Origin: Symbiodinium natans
Taxonomy: Eukaryota; Sar; Dinophyceae; Suessiales; Symbiodiniaceae
Assembly: GCA_905221605.1 (NCBI GenBank)
Contig: CAJNDS010002191.1
Span: forward strand, 195,034 to 259,033
DNA length: 64,000 nucleotides
Direction: 5' to 3'
A program made the translations under genes and the position numbers. The notes under the pieces were generated by a model that did not search any database, was not told the origin of the DNA, and saw only the letters and a list, made by a program, of their open reading frames with translations. Shown in pieces: positions 60,780 to 64,000 of the stretch. How positions within the stretch are numbered: position 1 is the stretch's first letter; each line of letters opens with the position of its first letter.

Positions 60780-61275
60780 AGCAATATGAGGACCCCTCCA
60801 TATTTAGCGTATATATCTCGGGGAAGAGACTTAAATAATGTACAAAATTTAATTAAGTTAAATCATTTAGAAAATTCAAATGATTTACATCCTGAAGAGG
60901 GGCCTGGGGGCAGCTGCCTTCTTGTTGGGAGAATTAAATTATGTATGAATTTATGTAAATTACTTAAATTATTTGAATTCTTGAATTTTCGTGCCCGAGT
61001 TAAATAATTTAAATGTGAAGGCACCGATTTAAATATGAGGCCCCCTCCATATTTAAGACATTTAATTCGGGAAGGAGAAATAAATAATTGTAAACATTTA
61101 AATAGTTAAAATAATTTACATCATTCAAAAAATTCAAATCCTGAAGGGGCCTTGGGGGCAGCTGCCTCCTTCGGGGAGAATTAAAAATTGCAATTTTATA
61201 AATACGAAGGCCCCTATTTAGATATGAGGGCCCCTGCAAATTTAAATTATGGGAGGGGGGCCCGGCCCTTCCAGG
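60780..61275. repeat. AT-rich repeat with GGCCCCCTCC punctuation
   Basis: Three diverged units, each with ATATGAGG(C/A)CCCCTCCATATTT, then ATTTAAAT-like sequence and CCTGAAG(A)GGGCC..GGGGGCAGCTGCC. It resembles hairpin array 6 of the 10-kb element in style but not in exact sequence. Confidence 0.75.
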
Positions 61276-61315
61276 ATTGAAATCACTTAAATTATTTACA
61301 GTATTAAAATTATGT

Positions 61316-61412
61316 CAATCTTCATCATCTTTCATCATCTTTCATCATCTTCATCATTTTCATCATCTCGTTCATCATCTTCATCATGTGCATCATATTC
61401 ATCATCTCGTTC
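61316..61412. repeat. (TCATCA)n
   Basis: TTCATCATC units with occasional GTTCATCATC. Confidence 0.95.
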
Positions 61413-61419
61413 TTTTTTT

Positions 61420-61820
61420 GCAAAAGCCCTGCAAAATCCACATAAAGCGGAAAAGGGTAGGAACAACTTTGCCAGTCAATTTGCCGGGATCCCATTGGCG
61501 CCCTGCAAAAGTCCTACAAATACCACACAAAACAGAAGAGGGTAGGAACAACATTTGGGGGTCAAAATTAGCCGGGATCCCCTTGGCGACCTGCAAAAAA
61601 TCCTGCAAATACCACACAAAACGGGGAAGAGTAGAAACAACTTTGCCGGTCAGAATTTGCCGGGATCCCTTGGTACTCTGCAAAAGTCCTGCAAAAGCCA
61701 CACAAACCAGAATAGGGTAGGAACAACATTTGGGGGTCAAAATTTGCCGGGATCCCCTTGGCCCTGCAAAAGTCATGCAACCACCACACAAAACGGAAAA
61801 GTGTAGGAACAACTTTAAAG
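61420..61820. repeat. ~87-bp tandem repeat
   Basis: Units marked by GCCGGGATCCC at 61,483, 61,571, 61,659 and 61,745, with CTGCAAAAGTCCTGCAAA and GGGTAGGAACAACATTTG. AACAACTTTGCCGGTCA and AACATTTGGGGGTCAAA units alternate. Confidence 0.9.
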
Positions 61821-61824
61821 ACAT

Positions 61825-62606
61825 GATGTTACGTGTATCCATAATTAGGGTGTCCTTACTTTTTTCCTGTAGGACAACCCACCTTAAATGGACACCCACA
61901 CCGGAGACCTCTATTACTTGGAAGCCTTGACACAAAAGGTGCTTCTTTGTCCACTCTCACGTTTCGTTCGCTTCATTTTCTGTCCCCTTTGTCATTGTAT
62001 CAAATCATGCATAAGATTGAAAGAAGGGCGTCCAAGACTTTTAGAGTGTTTCGGGTGTCCTTTTCTTCCATTTTATGTAGCAAACCCCGCCCTAAAATGG
62101 ACACCCACACCAGACACTCCGATGTTGTGGAAACCTCGAAGCAAAGCCGCTCCCCCTTTTCCACTGCGGCCTTCCTTTCATTGTATTTCTTTGCGCAAAC
62201 GGAAATAGCAAGAAAACGACGTTACATGTATCCAAAATTGGGGTGTCCTTTTCTTCTTTTGCTGTAGCAAAACCCACCTGAAAAGAACATAAAGAAGGGC
62301 GTCCAAGATGTTTAGAGTGTTTCGGGTGTCCTTCTCTTCTTGTTTCTGTAGCAAAACCAACCCTAAAGGGACACCCACACCAGAGACTCCGATGTGTTGG
62401 AAGCCTTGAAGGGAAGGCACTCGTTTTTTCCACTGCGGCCTTCCTTTCGATATATTTTTTTTTGCAAGCAGAAATAACGGAGAGAAATGATGTTGCATGT
62501 ACCCAAAATTAGGGTGTCCTTTTCTTCTTTTTTCTGTAACAAGACCCACCTTAAAAGGACACCCGCGCCGGAGACCTCTATTTTTTGGAAACCCTGAAAG
62601 AAAAGG
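61825..62606. repeat. GGGTGTCC hairpin repeat family
   Basis: At least five ~185-220-bp units. Each carries an inverted pair GGGTGTCCTTTT...AAAAGGACACCC about 40-45 bp across, then CACACCGGAGAC and a CACTGCGGCCTTCCTTTC segment. More copies follow. Confidence 0.85.
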
Positions 62607-63028
62607 TGCTTCCTTGTCCACTCTCACCTTTCGTTCGTTCATTTTCTGTCTCCTTTTGCATGTAGATATGAAGTATTTAGATATTTAGATCGGTATTTGA
62701 AGAAGGGCGTCCAAGATGTTTAGAGTGTTTCGGATGTCCTTTTCTTCCTTTTTCTGTAGCAAAACCCACCTTACAAGGACACCCACACCAGAGACGCCGA
62801 TGTTTTGGAAACCTTGAAGGACAGGCACTCGCTGTTCCACTGTGGCCTTCCTTTCGTTCTAATTTTTTGTGCAAGAGGAAATCAAGAAATAAGTGATGTT
62901 GCACGTATCCAAAAGGGGGTCCTTCTTCTTCTTTTTCTGTAACAAGACCCACCTTAAAAGGACACCCCCGTGGAAAGAAAAAAAGACGAAAAGAGAAGAG
63001 AGAGAAGAGGAGTTTACCTGTTCTTCCT
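62607..63028. repeat. ~422-bp direct repeat, copy 1
   Basis: Contains two GGGTGTCC-family hairpins and GATATGAAGTATTTAGATAT. Nearly identical to 63,578-64,000 (a few substitutions and single-base indels). Confidence 0.9.
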
Positions 63029-63577
63029 ACCTTGTTTTTGCTCCCTCTTCTCTCCCGCGTGATCCTGTCTCTCTTGCTCTCTGTCTCCTCATTTTTTTTA
63101 ACGTGGCACGGGAAGGCGGAATGAGATGAAGGCAGCATCCCGCCCTGGAGGCACCTGCCCGCGCAACAAAAAAACGAGCATCAGCTTCCAAAAGAGTTGT
63201 AGAAGGAGACAGAGAGAAAGAGAGAGAGAGAGGGAGGGAGAGAGAGAGAGAGAGGGAGAGAGAAAGAATGAGACAACACAAGGCATGGAGAGAAGCATAG
63301 GCTCCATAGACCGTGGGAGGGAGAGAGCCTCTTGGCTTTCCCCTTATCTCTTTCTTTGTTTCGACAATAACATAATTCCACAACCAGTCTACTGAGTCTA
63401 CTGTTAGGGGTTCTAAACGAATTTAAGGATTGCCGACATTCTGAGGGCTGTTGCCGGGTTCCTGGGCTCCTTGTCCCCTTCGTCTCCCTTTGTCTCCCCT
63501 TGTCTCCCTTCACGCGGGTGGCTTTGCCGGATTGCTGTGCTCCTCGTCCCAGAAGAGGGTTTTTAAAAACCCTCTTC
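63029..63577. other. Spacer with (GA)n
   Basis: (GA)n with GGGAGGGAG at 63,205-63,270, TGTCTCCCCT-like units near 63,480-63,505, otherwise unique. No gene supported. Confidence 0.6.
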
Positions 63578-64000
63578 TGCTTCCTTGTCCACTCTCACCT
63601 TTCGTTCGTTCATTTTCTGTCTCCTTTTGCATGTAGATATGAAGTATTTAGATATTTAGATCGGTATTTGAAGAAGGGCGTCCAAGATGTTTAGAGTGTT
63701 TCGGATGTCCTTTTCTTCCTTTTTCTGTAGCAAAACCCACCTTACAAGGACACCCACACCAGAGACGCCGATGTTTTAGAAACCTTGAAGGACAGGCACT
63801 CGCTGTTCCACTGTGGCCTTCCTTTCGTTCTATTTTTTTGTGCAAGAGGAAATCAAGAAATAAGTGATGTTGCACGTATCCAAAAGGGGGGTCCTTCTTC
63901 TTCTTTTTCTGTAACAAGACCCACCTTAAAAGGACACCCCCGTGGAGAGAAAAAAAGACGAAAAGAGAAGAGAGAGAAGAGGAGTTTACCTGTTCTTCCT
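63578..64000. repeat. ~422-bp direct repeat, copy 2 (cut by window end)
   Basis: Copy of 62,607-63,028 at an offset of ~971 bp. It still matches at the last base, so the repeat or a larger tandem unit continues outside. Confidence 0.9.

Noticed and set aside
1-64000. tRNA, rRNA or spliced-leader genes
   Set aside because: None was recognised by eye. A covariance-model search would be needed to exclude small RNAs.

Overview
This is eukaryotic nuclear DNA. There are no operons, tRNAs or rRNAs that I can recognise. The best guess for the source is a dinoflagellate, perhaps Symbiodiniaceae-like. Four things point that way: TTTAGGG-type repeats, many apparent GC-AG introns with an AG|G acceptor, one multi-exon gene of the ABC1 (UbiB/ADCK) kinase-like family, and a degenerate retroelement-like reading frame whose composition resembles dinoflagellate polyproteins. 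The last point rests on memory, and other TTTAGGG lineages (chromerids, coccidia, green algae) are not excluded.

Positions 1-32,690: short unique islands, usually 30-160 bp, alternate with tracts of telomere-like repeat (TTTAGGG or CCCTAAA, plus TTCAGGG, TTTGGGG, CCCTATAAA, CCCTAGAAA and TTTAGGGGG variants) in both orientations. Many islands read as single exons closed by GT or GC donors and AG acceptors, so the telomere-like tracts appear to fill introns. The clearest case is an ABC1K-like gene on the minus strand (7,169-10,788), whose eight exons join in frame, all in phase 0. About forty further candidate exons are listed; many could be read on either strand, and no other protein family was recognised. 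Small inverted-repeat elements (MITE or introner-like) lie among the tracts, several touching predicted splice sites.

Positions 32,942-53,029: two nearly identical copies of a ~10.04-kb element in direct tandem, inserted in an (AT)n microsatellite and joined through one AT dinucleotide. Each copy has imperfect ~28-bp terminal inverted repeats, one possible coding block on its minus strand, and six successive arrays of unrelated hairpin-forming repeats. I do not recognise the element family.

Positions 53,030-64,000: telomere-like repeats are nearly absent. The sequence holds mirrored low-complexity arrays, an AT-rich ~275-bp repeat, a GC-richer stretch with weak coding candidates and a frame-broken retroelement-like fragment, then several tandem families ending in a ~971-bp-spaced duplication that runs off the window.
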